From assembly GCA_947643595.1 (NCBI GenBank), contig CANRWP010000014.1, forward strand, positions 1 through 63,994: 63,994 nt of DNA, written 5' to 3'. Shown here piece by piece: positions 36,344 through 44,553 of this stretch. Source of the DNA: an uncultured bacterium (GTDB lineage Bacteria > Bacillota > Clostridia > Lachnospirales > Lachnospiraceae). The number at the start of each line of letters is the position of its first letter. Position 1 is the stretch's first letter. Under the pieces are notes generated by a model, which made no database searches, was not told where the DNA came from, and worked only from the letters and a program-made list of their open reading frames with translations. A program made the position numbers and the translations under genes.

Positions 36344-36946
36344 ATGAACGATACAGAATATTATAAGCTGGTCCGTCCCTATGAGGATGCCATGGAGATG
36401 CTTTTGATCAGGATCAGGGTACTGGGACATTCCCTGTACAATGAGGAGAAAGGACAGCTTTATCACATGATCCAGAGCAGGATCAAGACGAGGGAGAGTA
36501 TAGAAAATAAATTAAAAAAGAAAAACCAGGAAACCACCGATAAGGACGCGAAAGACTATCTGCGGGATATCGCCGGAATCAGGATTATCTGTCTGTTTTT
36601 GGAGGACATTTACACTCTGGTGGAGCGGCTTATGAGACAGTCGGATCTGGTCTTTATCAAAGAGAAGGACTATATCAGGACGCCGAAGAAGAACGGCTAC
36701 AGAAGTTATCACCTGATTCTCGGCGTGCCTGTCTATTGTGCGGATACGATGGAGATATTTCCGGTCGAACTGCAGTTTCGGACGATGGAGATGGATCTGT
36801 GGGCGAGCATGGAGCACAGGATTCTGTACAAGGGAACATGCAGGGAAGACGAGGAAAAGATCAAGAAGGAACTGACACATTACAGCCAGAAGCTCTGTGA
36901 GGTGGAAAACTATTTTTCCTCCTTCCGGGGAGCGGAGAAAGCATGA
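36344..36946 (+). CDS. Small alarmone synthetase (RelA/SpoT synthetase domain)
   Basis: 200 residues from ATG 36344. It contains only the (p)ppGpp synthetase domain: KDYLRDIAGIRIICLFLEDI, YIRTPKKNGYRSYHLI and FPVELQFRTMEMDLWASMEH with the catalytic Glu and the substrate-binding residues. No HD hydrolase or TGS/ACT domain is present, so it is a RelQ/YjbM-type stand-alone enzyme. It lies 135 bp after sigK and ends at a strong terminator. Confidence 0.92.
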   Translation: MNDTEYYKLVRPYEDAMEMLLIRIRVLGHSLYNEEKGQLYHMIQSRIKTRESIENKLKKKNQETTDKDAKDYLRDIAGIRIICLFLEDIYTLVERLMRQSDLVFIKEKDYIRTPKKNGYRSYHLILGVPVYCADTMEIFPVELQFRTMEMDLWASMEHRILYKGTCREDEEKIKKELTHYSQKLCEVENYFSSFRGAEKA

Positions 36947-36981
36947 AAAATTGCGGCGGCTTAAACTGCCGCAATTTTTTG
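36945..36981 (+). terminator. Rho-independent terminator after alarmone synthetase gene
   Basis: AAAATTGCGGC (36947-36957) pairs with GCCGCAATTTT (36968-36978) and is followed by T residues. Confidence 0.85.
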
Positions 36982-36982
36982 C

Positions 36983-37011
36983 TTGCATATTTAAAAATTA
37001 TATTCTATAAT
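36983..37011 (+). promoter_or_regulatory. comM promoter
   Basis: TTGCAT (36983-36988), 17-base AT-rich spacer, TATAAT (37006-37011). The comM start codon is 133 bases further. Confidence 0.6.
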
Positions 37012-37143
37012 TGGAATATCTGTTAATCTTGTTTTGCGGCTGCGGCCGCAGAATCCGAATTTTATTTTCCAAGAATCTTTAAAAATTCCCAGAGAACCGC
37101 ACCTATCGATCTGATGTCAGCACAGAGTGCGGAAAGGGAAAAA

Positions 37144-38349
37144 ATGTATAGTACGGTTATATCGGGAGGTATCCGCGGAATCTACAGTTACCTGGTGCAG
37201 GTGGAAGTGGACACGGCGCAGGGGCTCCCGGGATTTGAGATGGTGGGATATCTGGGAAGCGAGGTGAAGGAGGCGAAGGAACGTGTGCGTGTGGCTCTGA
37301 AAAACGCCGGATTCGCAATGCCGGCGGGGAGGATCACGGTAAACATTTCCCCCGCCGATGTCCCGAAGGAGGGGACGGCCTATGATCTGCCGGTGGCTGT
37401 GGCAGTTCTGGCATCCATGGAGGTGGTGCCGAGGGAGGCTCTGAACCGACTCCTGATGATCGGGGAACTGGGGCTGAACGGAGAGCTGCGGCCGGTGAGA
37501 GGGGTGCTGCCGATCGTGCGGAAAGCGAAAGAAGCGGGCTTCCGCAGCTGTATCGTGCCGAAAGAAAATGAGAGCGAGGGCGCGGTGGTGGAGGGGATCC
37601 TGGTATACGGCCTGTCCCATCTGCGGGAAGTGACCATATTTTTGCAGCAGCATAAGACGCCGCCCTATAAGCCCGCTGCGGCGGACTTTGAAAAAATATT
37701 TGCCGGACAGCAGGAAAAACAGTTTGACTTCGAGGAAGTGCAGGGACAGGAAGGAGTTAGACGGGCGGCCGAGATAGCGGCAGCGGGTTTCCACCATCTG
37801 TTGATGATCGGGCCGCCGGGCAGCGGAAAAACGATGATTGCGAAGCGGATTCCCTCCATTCTGCCGCCCATGAGCATGGAGGAGAGCCTGGAAGTCTCCA
37901 CCGTCTATTCGGTGGCGGGACTTTTGAAGGAGGGGCAGTCCCTTGTCTGCAGGCGTCCCTTTTTGAACCCCCATCACACCATCTCGGAACATGCCCTTGC
38001 GGGGGGAGGGAGAATTCCCCGTCCCGGGGTCCTTAGTCTGGCGCACAGAGGGGTTCTGTTTCTGGACGAGCTGACGGAGTTTAAGAGGAGTACACTGGAG
38101 ATCCTTCGGCAGCCCATGGAGGATAAGGTAGTGCAGATAGCCAGAAGCGTCGGCAGTGTTGTCTATCCGGCCTCCTGCCTGATCGTGGGGGCGATGAACA
38201 TCGCAACAACGAAATTGATACAATGCGGAATCACTGAAAAGGCTGAAAATGAGGCATTTCAAGGGATTGGTAAGGTGCGTTATTGGATTTTGGTGTCTGT
38301 TGCGGTAAAATGGAATCAGTCCTGTTTAGCACTTTGCACCTCTTTTTAA
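37144..38349 (+). pseudogene. comM: comM/yifB magnesium-chelatase-like ATPase, interrupted by integrated element
   Basis: Residues 1-352 are a normal ComM/YifB protein: the N-terminal [20 protein letters not shown] domain, Walker [21 protein letters not shown], Walker [11 protein letters not shown] and [20 protein letters not shown]. In the family, VGAMN is followed by PCPCG and about 150 further residues. Here the codon for Asn352 (ending at 38199) is followed by an unrelated tail of 49 residues and a stop at 38349. The change coincides with the left boundary of a large phage-like element, so this is an attachment-site junction. ComM is a helicase for branch migration in transformation; the truncated form lacks the C-terminal domain. 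Confidence 0.92.
38191..38199. other. Left attachment-site junction (attL core region) in comM
   Basis: GCGATGAAC (38191-38199) is the last sequence that fits the comM reading frame before the foreign sequence ATCGCAACAACG begins. The crossover core must lie in or next to these bases. The right end and the recombinase gene are outside the window, so the exact core length cannot be fixed. No tRNA is involved. Confidence 0.6.
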
Positions 38350-38438
38350 CGATAGCTGGGCAATCGTTAAATCTTTAGAAAGCGGTTGCTGCCCGGCGCA
38401 GAATGCTTTTTGATTCGTATTTTACATAGGAGACCGTT

Positions 38439-38735
38439 ATGATAACGAAAGAAGAGATAAAAGAATTGGAAGGAAATTATTTTGAGGTGCTGCAGGCAGG
38501 GGCTTTTGCAATCACTTTGAAGTCAAAAAACACAGGCCATTATTGGCACCTGCTTGAAAGGGAATATCCATCATTCCGGCATTTCGCAATATACCATAAG
38601 CATAATGCCTCTGATGCATACCATGCCCAGGGGACGGCTTGTGACCTGGCAGCGGCAGTATCCGGAATCATATCACATGATGAATTTCAGATGAATGGGC
38701 GTAAGAAAGCCTACAAAGAAAAGGGGAAAATATGA
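38439..38735 (+). CDS. Hypothetical protein, element left end
   Basis: 98 residues, soluble, first gene inside the element, with AGGAGA about 8 bases before the ATG. The sequence (EGNYFEVLQAGAFAITLKSK, HYWHLLEREYPSFRHFAIYH) looks like a small globular alpha/beta protein; no family is recognised. Its stop overlaps the following start by 4 bases, so the two are coupled. The 240 bp before it (38200-38438) hold only the attachment region and a short AACGAT/ATCGTT hairpin. Confidence 0.55.
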   Translation: MITKEEIKELEGNYFEVLQAGAFAITLKSKNTGHYWHLLEREYPSFRHFAIYHKHNASDAYHAQGTACDLAAAVSGIISHDEFQMNGRKKAYKEKGKI

Positions 38736-38929
38736 GTCAGGAAATATATTTCAGCTTGGTTAATGTGAGGAAGTATCTGAGGGAGGATAGGATGACAGGG
38801 GAAAGAGAAATCGTGCCTGTTACAAACCGAAACGCACTATCAGTGGAGCATCATATGGAGTTGCTCAACTTGAATGATGATGTGCATATTTATCTGGAGT
38901 GCATAGAGGACAGTTTTGAAAATTTATAA
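38732..38929 (+). CDS. Hypothetical protein, element left end
   Basis: 65 residues, acidic C-terminus (HIYLECIEDSFENL), overlapping the previous gene by ATGA. No family is recognised. Probably co-expressed with its neighbour. Confidence 0.5.
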   Translation: MSQEIYFSLVNVRKYLREDRMTGEREIVPVTNRNALSVEHHMELLNLNDDVHIYLECIEDSFENL

Positions 38930-39044
38930 CAGAAATATTTTGAGTCCGTTTTTTGGGACACATATTCTGGTATTCTTATCCTAATAGGGGGGGATTTTGT
39001 GATAAGATAGATTTGATAACAAATGATTGGTTATGGAGGTAGTG

Positions 39045-39209
39045 ATGCAGGAACAGGATAAACGCGCCGTAGAATCCATGTGCAGATGCGGACTTGACCT
39101 CGAAGGCGTTATAAATGTTTTCCCAAGCCTTCCGGGGGAGGAAATCGCATCGATCTATAAATCAGTGAGGGGCAGGGATAAAGATGCAAATGAGCAATAC
39201 GATAGCTGA
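39045..39209 (+). CDS. Small hypothetical protein
   Basis: 54 residues from the ATG at 39045, which has GGAGG 5 bases upstream (a TTG at 39027 is less likely). Residues 12-45 (VESMCRCGLDLEGVINVF, then GEEIASIYKSVRG) look like a short helix-turn-helix-type unit. A further 33-codon frame (39184-39285) with a moderate ribosome site bridges to the next gene and may only help translational coupling. Confidence 0.45.
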   Translation: MQEQDKRAVESMCRCGLDLEGVINVFPSLPGEEIASIYKSVRGRDKDANEQYDS

Positions 39210-39254
39210 AGCCCGCAATATTCAAAAGAGCGGATGGGGTGAGGAGGACGAAGA

Positions 39255-40259
39255 ATGGCAAAAGGACAGAGTTTTATTGGGTTAACTGCATATCTGGAGA
39301 AATGCGGGAAGGATGAAATTGAGCTGTCCTTTTCGGAAGTGGAAAGAATCCTGGGATTCCAATTGCCGGATTCTGCTTATCTCCATCAGCCATACTGGTC
39401 CAATTCCGGATCACATCCAATTGCATCCGGGTGGCTGAATGCGGGGTATCTGTCACAGCACATTGATATGAAGGGGCAAACTGTTGAGTTCGTAAAGAAA
39501 GACCATCAAAGCCATCAGATTCAAGAAGAAGCTGGGAAAACGGCAGTGATGTCCAGAGAGAAGTGCGCTGCCTTGGCTTTAGATGAAGCCGTCCGATGTA
39601 TCCGTACATATTTCAATGAGACAGTGAAGGATCCGCATGGGCGGTATATGTCATGGAGACATTGCTACAATGCTTTTGTGGAGAACAGGAATGATGCAGA
39701 CGAAAAGATGCTTGATTACCTCGCGCTGCATCTGGCATTCTATCTGGCGAGCTGGGGGATGTACCGCGGTTCCTCGTTTCTCCTGCAGAAAGACTACAAA
39801 GTCCATATTCCGGTTGTGAAAATTCTTTTGGAGAAAAAATATGATCCTCTTGTGGGGATATCAGCAGAAGGACTTACCGAAGATGCCAATCTGGATCTGT
39901 TGGATGAAGTGAGTGAAAGGACTCGCAGAGCATATGCTGTAGAGCAGCCCTCGTTTGAAGGCGCTGCCAATAAAGCTACAGATACCTTAGTGACAAAGAT
40001 TTTGTTAGGGACGTTGGGATGTGTCCCTGCTTATGACCGGTATTATGTGCAGACTGTAAAGCGATGTAATATCTCAGCCGGGGTATATAGCAGAAAATCC
40101 GTAAGGGATGTTGCAGTGTATTATTTGTCCCACAAGGATGAATTTGAAAGCCTCCGGGAGGAATTAAGCACTTGTGGGACTAGGTATCCTGCCATGAAGC
40201 TGATGGATATGTGTATGTGGCAGTTGGCATTTGAAACTGATAAGAGAAAGGAGCCATAA
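39255..40259 (+). CDS. DUF7662 domain protein, possible defence-associated
   Basis: 334 residues. Residues 1-80 (LTAYLEKCGKDEIELSFSEV, ERILGFQLPDSAYLHQPYWS, then HPIASGWLNAGYLSQHID) match the DUF7662 domain, often fused to nuclease or other effector parts. The remainder (SWRHCYNAFVENRNDADEKM, then ALHLAFYLASWGMYRGSSFL) is a helical domain I cannot name. GAGGAGG lies just before the ATG. It is 3 bases from the DUF6508 gene, so they form an operon. The proximity of restriction genes supports a role linked to defence, by inference only. Confidence 0.65.
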   Translation: MAKGQSFIGLTAYLEKCGKDEIELSFSEVERILGFQLPDSAYLHQPYWSNSGSHPIASGWLNAGYLSQHIDMKGQTVEFVKKDHQSHQIQEEAGKTAVMSREKCAALALDEAVRCIRTYFNETVKDPHGRYMSWRHCYNAFVENRNDADEKMLDYLALHLAFYLASWGMYRGSSFLLQKDYKVHIPVVKILLEKKYDPLVGISAEGLTEDANLDLLDEVSERTRRAYAVEQPSFEGAANKATDTLVTKILLGTLGCVPAYDRYYVQTVKRCNISAGVYSRKSVRDVAVYYLSHKDEFESLREELSTCGTRYPAMKLMDMCMWQLAFETDKRKEP

Positions 40260-40262
40260 CCG

Positions 40263-41270
40263 ATGGCTAAAATATATACAGAATTAACAGATATGCTTGA
40301 TGCAATACAGCAGGATGAGGCTGGGGAGTGGATCATTGACCGTGAAAATGATGGGACTCCAGAGCATCCCATCCAGATGCCCTATGTATCATATTCGGGG
40401 ATTGTAAAGAAGTTCATGGATGCCGTGTACACATTTGATAAGGACCATCCGGAATACGGTTTGAACCGGTATAGCGATATCCTGGAACGGAACGGAATCA
40501 AGTGGGGGAGTGACTCCATGGGTGCAGTGGATGTTGCTGACAAGGATGGAGTCTGTGTCATGGCGCTTCTGCTGGGAGCGGTCAGGGCAGAAAGGTTCTG
40601 CGATGGGGCGCTGCTTGGCTTCTTTAAAAGGGGGAGCATACAGAGGTGGCTGGAGCGCCTGAAAGAGATTGACGCAGGAGGCACAGACAAAGGCAGACAG
40701 ATATTTGATTTAGCGCGTCTCCCGGCAATACTGGCAAAGCCCAGGATGCGTACCGGCATAGAGCGGTATCAGTTCATCATGGAGAGGGTGCAGCGGGTTG
40801 ATGTATCCTCAGATGAAAGCTTCCAGAAGACGTATGAAAACTTTTATACGCTCGGACGATACCCGAAGGAGTTCCGACGGGAGTATTTTGCTTACATGGA
40901 ACGGGGCAAGGGGGCAAAACCTTCATTCGAAGAGACTCTGTCATACTTCCTGAAATATGGGGCGCTTGAGGTTTCGTTTTCGAGCAAGCTGGTACATACA
41001 CTTGACCCGGAGCAGCCGATATGGGACGGGAATGTCACAGGGGGACATTTTGGCTATAGGATACCTGCCTGTAATACAAAAGACCGGGAAAAGAAGATAC
41101 TTGAGCGTTATGAGCGGTATAAGAGGGATTTCTTAAAGTACATGGCATCCGATGATGGGAAGGCGGTCATCCGGGCATTTGACGAGGCATTCCCGAAAAC
41201 AGGATTTACGGATTTGAAAAAAGTGGACTTTGTGCTTTGGCTGGATGACGGGCAGGGGGAGCCGGGATGA
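40263..41270 (+). CDS. DUF6508 domain protein
   Basis: 335 residues. Residues 40-145 (VSYSGIVKKFMDAVYTFDKD, then LLLGAVRAERFCDGALLGFF and SIQRWLERLKEID) match DUF6508, whose hallmark is the R-x-x-RF-C-x-G motif. The C-terminal half (ETLSYFLKYGALEVSFSSKL, then LDPEQPIWDGNV and ERYERYKRDFLKYM) is a helical domain with no clear assignment. It is operonic with the DUF7662 gene upstream and followed after 37 bp by a nuclease-like gene. Confidence 0.65.
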   Translation: MAKIYTELTDMLDAIQQDEAGEWIIDRENDGTPEHPIQMPYVSYSGIVKKFMDAVYTFDKDHPEYGLNRYSDILERNGIKWGSDSMGAVDVADKDGVCVMALLLGAVRAERFCDGALLGFFKRGSIQRWLERLKEIDAGGTDKGRQIFDLARLPAILAKPRMRTGIERYQFIMERVQRVDVSSDESFQKTYENFYTLGRYPKEFRREYFAYMERGKGAKPSFEETLSYFLKYGALEVSFSSKLVHTLDPEQPIWDGNVTGGHFGYRIPACNTKDREKKILERYERYKRDFLKYMASDDGKAVIRAFDEAFPKTGFTDLKKVDFVLWLDDGQGEPG

Positions 41271-41307
41271 CCAGTCCATGGAAGTTCATTTCTGAGGAGT
41301 GAGTTTA

Positions 41308-42315
41308 ATGGCAGAATTATTTGCGCACAACGAAAGAGTCGAGACGATTTTTGACCTTATAGGCGACAAGGAAAACGACATAACCAAAAGCATAGCATGG
41401 GCCTTTGTGAAATGCCCGTGTCTGCTGGAGAGGGTAATTGAGAGACTGCTCCACGTTAATGCGGCTGCGGACGATGTCGTGATCCGGTATCAGGAGTTTG
41501 AGAAGGACAAGGGGATCACAGACCTGGAGATAACTGACAACCAAAAGTTCTATATCATCATTGAGGCAAAGCGGGGATGGGTCCTTCCGGGGGAGCCGCA
41601 GCTAAGGCTTTATTCGGAGAGATCCGGATTTATCAGCAGCCCGGCAAAGGTGAAGGCAATCGTGTCCATGTCGGAATGCACGGAGGATTATGCTAAAAAG
41701 CGGCTGCCGACGGTACCGGGGACTACGGTGCTGCACCTTCCGTGGATGACGATATGTGACCTTGCAGGGGAACTGCGGATGAAGACTGCGGGTAAACAGA
41801 ACTATATTCTTGGGGAATTGGAGAGGTACATAAAGAGGATAATGACTACACAGAATAAGGACACAAATTGGGTATATGTTGTATCGCTTGGATTAAAGGA
41901 AGTGGAAATCACACCTGCAAAAGGAGAAAAGAGAACGGCGGGCATTGCATATGTGGATATTGTAAGGAAGTACCATAAGTACTGCTGCCCAGTTGGAGGC
42001 GGCAAAGGGGGATGGCCTAAAGAGCCGCTGACATACATCGCTTTCAGGTACCACGGCAAATTGCAGTCGATCCACCATATAGAAAAATATACCGTTACGG
42101 ACAATCTGCATCCGTTTGTCCCGGAGATACCGGACGTGGAGCTTTCAGAGACACATTTCGTATATGAGCTGGGGCCGGCAATCATACCGCCAAAGGATAT
42201 CCGGACAGGGGACAAAATTGTGATGTCGAACCGTGTGTGGGCGCAGCTTGACACGCTCCTTACATCGGATACGATTACGGAGGCAATGGAAATATCGAAG
42301 GCGCGAAATACATAA
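41308..42315 (+). CDS. PD-(D/E)XK nuclease-like protein
   Basis: 335 residues from ATG 41308 with GAGGAG 8 bases upstream. Residues 60-95 (GITDLEITDNQKFYIIIEAK then RGWVLPGEPQLRLYSE) give the D-x(n)-ExK core and following helix of the PD-(D/E)XK nuclease fold. The C-terminal part (about 190-320) is beta-rich and unassigned. It is the last gene of the three-gene group that began with DUF7662, ahead of the restriction-modification cluster. A nuclease effector is a reasonable guess; the catalytic residues appear intact. Confidence 0.6.
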   Translation: MAELFAHNERVETIFDLIGDKENDITKSIAWAFVKCPCLLERVIERLLHVNAAADDVVIRYQEFEKDKGITDLEITDNQKFYIIIEAKRGWVLPGEPQLRLYSERSGFISSPAKVKAIVSMSECTEDYAKKRLPTVPGTTVLHLPWMTICDLAGELRMKTAGKQNYILGELERYIKRIMTTQNKDTNWVYVVSLGLKEVEITPAKGEKRTAGIAYVDIVRKYHKYCCPVGGGKGGWPKEPLTYIAFRYHGKLQSIHHIEKYTVTDNLHPFVPEIPDVELSETHFVYELGPAIIPPKDIRTGDKIVMSNRVWAQLDTLLTSDTITEAMEISKARNT

Positions 42316-42374
42316 ACAATGGGCTGTGTGGAATAAATAGTATCAATAAATATCAATCAATATCTGTGAATCAC

Positions 42375-42403
42375 TTGAAAATCATATATAAGTGTGCTAA
42401 AAT
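42375..42403 (+). promoter_or_regulatory. Promoter of the restriction-modification cluster
   Basis: TTGAAA (42375-42380), 17-base spacer, TAAAAT (42398-42403), 44 bases before the HTH gene start. Confidence 0.65.
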
Positions 42404-42446
42404 ACAAAAGATTTTTTATGTTTTATGAAAGCTTGGAGAGGGCATA

Positions 42447-42641
42447 ATGGGTGAAAGAATAGAGGATAGCTATATTAGCCTGGAGGACGCGGCCGGATAC
42501 TTGAATATTAAGCCTGTGACACTGAGGAAATGGATAAGGCAAAAAGAAGATATCCCTGCCCATCAGATAGGGCGATTATGGAAGTTTAAGAAATCGGAAC
42601 TTGATGAGTGGGTGAATAGTGGGAAGAGTGCTATACAATAA
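42447..42641 (+). CDS. Helix-turn-helix (excisionase/MerR-type) DNA-binding protein
   Basis: 64 residues: YISLEDAAGYLNIKPVTLRK then WIRQKEDIPAHQIGRLWKFK and KSELDEWV is the excisionase-type HTH_17 domain. GGAGAGG lies upstream. In this position, heading methyltransferase genes, such proteins are often regulators of the restriction-modification operon rather than true excisionases. It is 36 bp from the first methyltransferase. Confidence 0.85.
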   Translation: MGERIEDSYISLEDAAGYLNIKPVTLRKWIRQKEDIPAHQIGRLWKFKKSELDEWVNSGKSAIQ

Positions 42642-42676
42642 AGGCGGAGGAGACGGCTTCATGAGCCGACAAAAAA

Positions 42677-43618
42677 ATGAAAGTATTATCGTTATTTAGT
42701 GGCGCTGGAGGACTCGACCTTGGGCTGATCCAAGCGGGCAATACCGTGGTTTGGGCGAATGATATAGATGAAAACGCAGTAAAGACTTATAAAAAGAACA
42801 TAGGAGAGCATATCGTTCTTGGTGACATTAAGAACATAGATATCAAAAAATTACCAAAAGCTGATGTTGTGGTCGGTGGATTCCCGTGCCAGGGATTCAG
42901 CCAGGCGAATAGGTTTAGGATGCTTGATGATGAAAGGAACACTCTTTACAAATTTTTTTACGAGGTCATTCATGAAAAACAGCCTAAATTCTTTATCGCG
43001 GAAAATGTGAAAGGTATATTATCACTCGGGAAGGGTGAGGCCATAAAACAGATAATTTCCGATTTTGAAAAAGCTGGGTATTATACGGATATGCATTTGG
43101 TCAATATGGCTGATTATGGTGTCCCAGAGACAAGGCAAAGGGTGATTATAATAGGGCAGCGCCATGACCTAGGAGAAGAAAAACTGTTTAAGTTTCCAGT
43201 ACCTACGCATGATAAGGAAGGAAAGGATGGGTTGGACAGATGGGTGAGCATTTCAGAAGCAATAGCCCGTTTTCCTGACCCGGATATGCCGAATGATGTG
43301 CTAAACCATGAGTATTCAAAGTATAAAGTTGAATACCGCAACTATACGGCCCATCGCCAGACGGATCCGGACAGACCATCGCCTACGATCCTTGCCAGGG
43401 GAAATGGCGGCGGCGGTGTATGTGCAATACCGCATTATAATGGGAAAAGGCGGCTGACAGTCAGGGAGAGTGCGGCAGTGCAGACTTTTCCAGATACCTT
43501 TGAGTTTTGCGGAGTCAGGGGTTCATGTTACAGGCAGATAGGAAATGCGGTTCCGGTTTTGTTTGCACGGCTGCTTGGAGATGAACTGATGAGAATTGAG
43601 AAGGAAGAAAGCCTATGA
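42677..43618 (+). CDS. DNA (cytosine-5) methyltransferase, first of a pair
   Basis: 313 residues. Motif I LSLFSGAGGLDLGLIQAG, catalytic Cys in VVVGGFPCQGFSQAN (motif IV), AENVKG (motif VI), ETRQRVIIIGQR (motif VIII) and RQIGNAVPVLFARLL (motif X) are all present. It transfers methyl groups from SAM to cytosine in a specific site. The target recognition region (between motifs VIII and IX, about 185-245) differs from that of the next gene. The stop overlaps the next start by 4 bases. Confidence 0.95.
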   Translation: MKVLSLFSGAGGLDLGLIQAGNTVVWANDIDENAVKTYKKNIGEHIVLGDIKNIDIKKLPKADVVVGGFPCQGFSQANRFRMLDDERNTLYKFFYEVIHEKQPKFFIAENVKGILSLGKGEAIKQIISDFEKAGYYTDMHLVNMADYGVPETRQRVIIIGQRHDLGEEKLFKFPVPTHDKEGKDGLDRWVSISEAIARFPDPDMPNDVLNHEYSKYKVEYRNYTAHRQTDPDRPSPTILARGNGGGGVCAIPHYNGKRRLTVRESAAVQTFPDTFEFCGVRGSCYRQIGNAVPVLFARLLGDELMRIEKEESL

Positions 43619-44550
43619 GAGTGGTTTCATTATTTAGCGGGGCTGGCGGATTAGATTTGGGCTTCAAAATGGCAGGGCACGATGTTGTCTGGGCTAATGA
43701 CCTATACGAAGATGCCGTCCACACATACCAAAAGAATATAGGGGATCATATCATTCTGGAAGATGTGCGAAAAATATCCGCAGATGAAATTCCTGATTGC
43801 GATATCGTCATCGGAGGTTTTCCTTGCCAGGGATTTTCTGTAGCCAATACCAAAAGGCACATTGGCGATGAGAGGAATGAATTATACAAACAGTTAATCC
43901 GGGTAATCGAAGATAAGCGGCCGAAGTTCTTTCTGGCTGAGAATGTCAAAGGGTTAACAAACCTTGGAAAAGGAGAGGTGTTCAAAATGATACTCTCCGA
44001 TTTTGAGCATTTGGGTTACAAAGTGCTGTATAGGATTTTAAATGCTGCGGATTATGGTGTGCCGCAGACCAGGCTGAGAGTCATCATCGTGGGTGTCCGC
44101 AGAGATATTGATTGGGAATATGAATTCCCCAAAGCGACGCACAGCCAAGATGGAAGGGATGGGCTTTCCGCCTGGGTAAACGTTTCTGATGCATTAAAGG
44201 GGCTCCCGGATCCTGATAGCGAGAATAACATACCGAACCATACTTATTCAAAGTATAAGCTGAACATCAACGGATATATTGGGCATCGGCTCCTTGACCC
44301 GGATAAACCGGCACCTACGGTTACAGCGCGGGGGGACAACCGTGGAGGGGTGGTAATACTTCCGCACCCCAATGGGCAGAGGAGGATGTCCTGCAGAGAG
44401 CTTGCCACAGTGCAGAGCTTTCCGGTAGATTATGAGTTCGCAGGGAATAACTCATCTATTTACAGGCAAATTGGCAATGCTGTGCCACCGCTTCTGGCAT
44501 ATGCTGTAGCAAAACAGTTTAATGAATATACGGATAGCAAGGGGGTATAA
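43615..44550 (+). CDS. DNA (cytosine-5) methyltransferase, second of a pair
   Basis: 311 residues, a paralogue of its neighbour with all motifs intact: SLFSGAGGLDLGFKMAGHDV, IGGFPCQGFSVANTKRH, AENVKGLTNLGKGE, QTRLRVIIVGVRR and YRQIGNAVPPLLAYAVA. Two cytosine methyltransferases beside one endonuclease usually means an asymmetric recognition site with one enzyme per strand. It overlaps the first gene by 4 bases and the endonuclease starts 3 bases after it, so all three are one operon. Confidence 0.95.
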   Translation: MRVVSLFSGAGGLDLGFKMAGHDVVWANDLYEDAVHTYQKNIGDHIILEDVRKISADEIPDCDIVIGGFPCQGFSVANTKRHIGDERNELYKQLIRVIEDKRPKFFLAENVKGLTNLGKGEVFKMILSDFEHLGYKVLYRILNAADYGVPQTRLRVIIVGVRRDIDWEYEFPKATHSQDGRDGLSAWVNVSDALKGLPDPDSENNIPNHTYSKYKLNINGYIGHRLLDPDKPAPTVTARGDNRGGVVILPHPNGQRRMSCRELATVQSFPVDYEFAGNNSSIYRQIGNAVPPLLAYAVAKQFNEYTDSKGV

Positions 44551-44553
44551 GCA

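Noticed and set aside
42447..42641. True excisionase of the element
   Set aside because: It heads the methyltransferase operon and no integrase is adjacent; a controller of restriction-modification is more likely.
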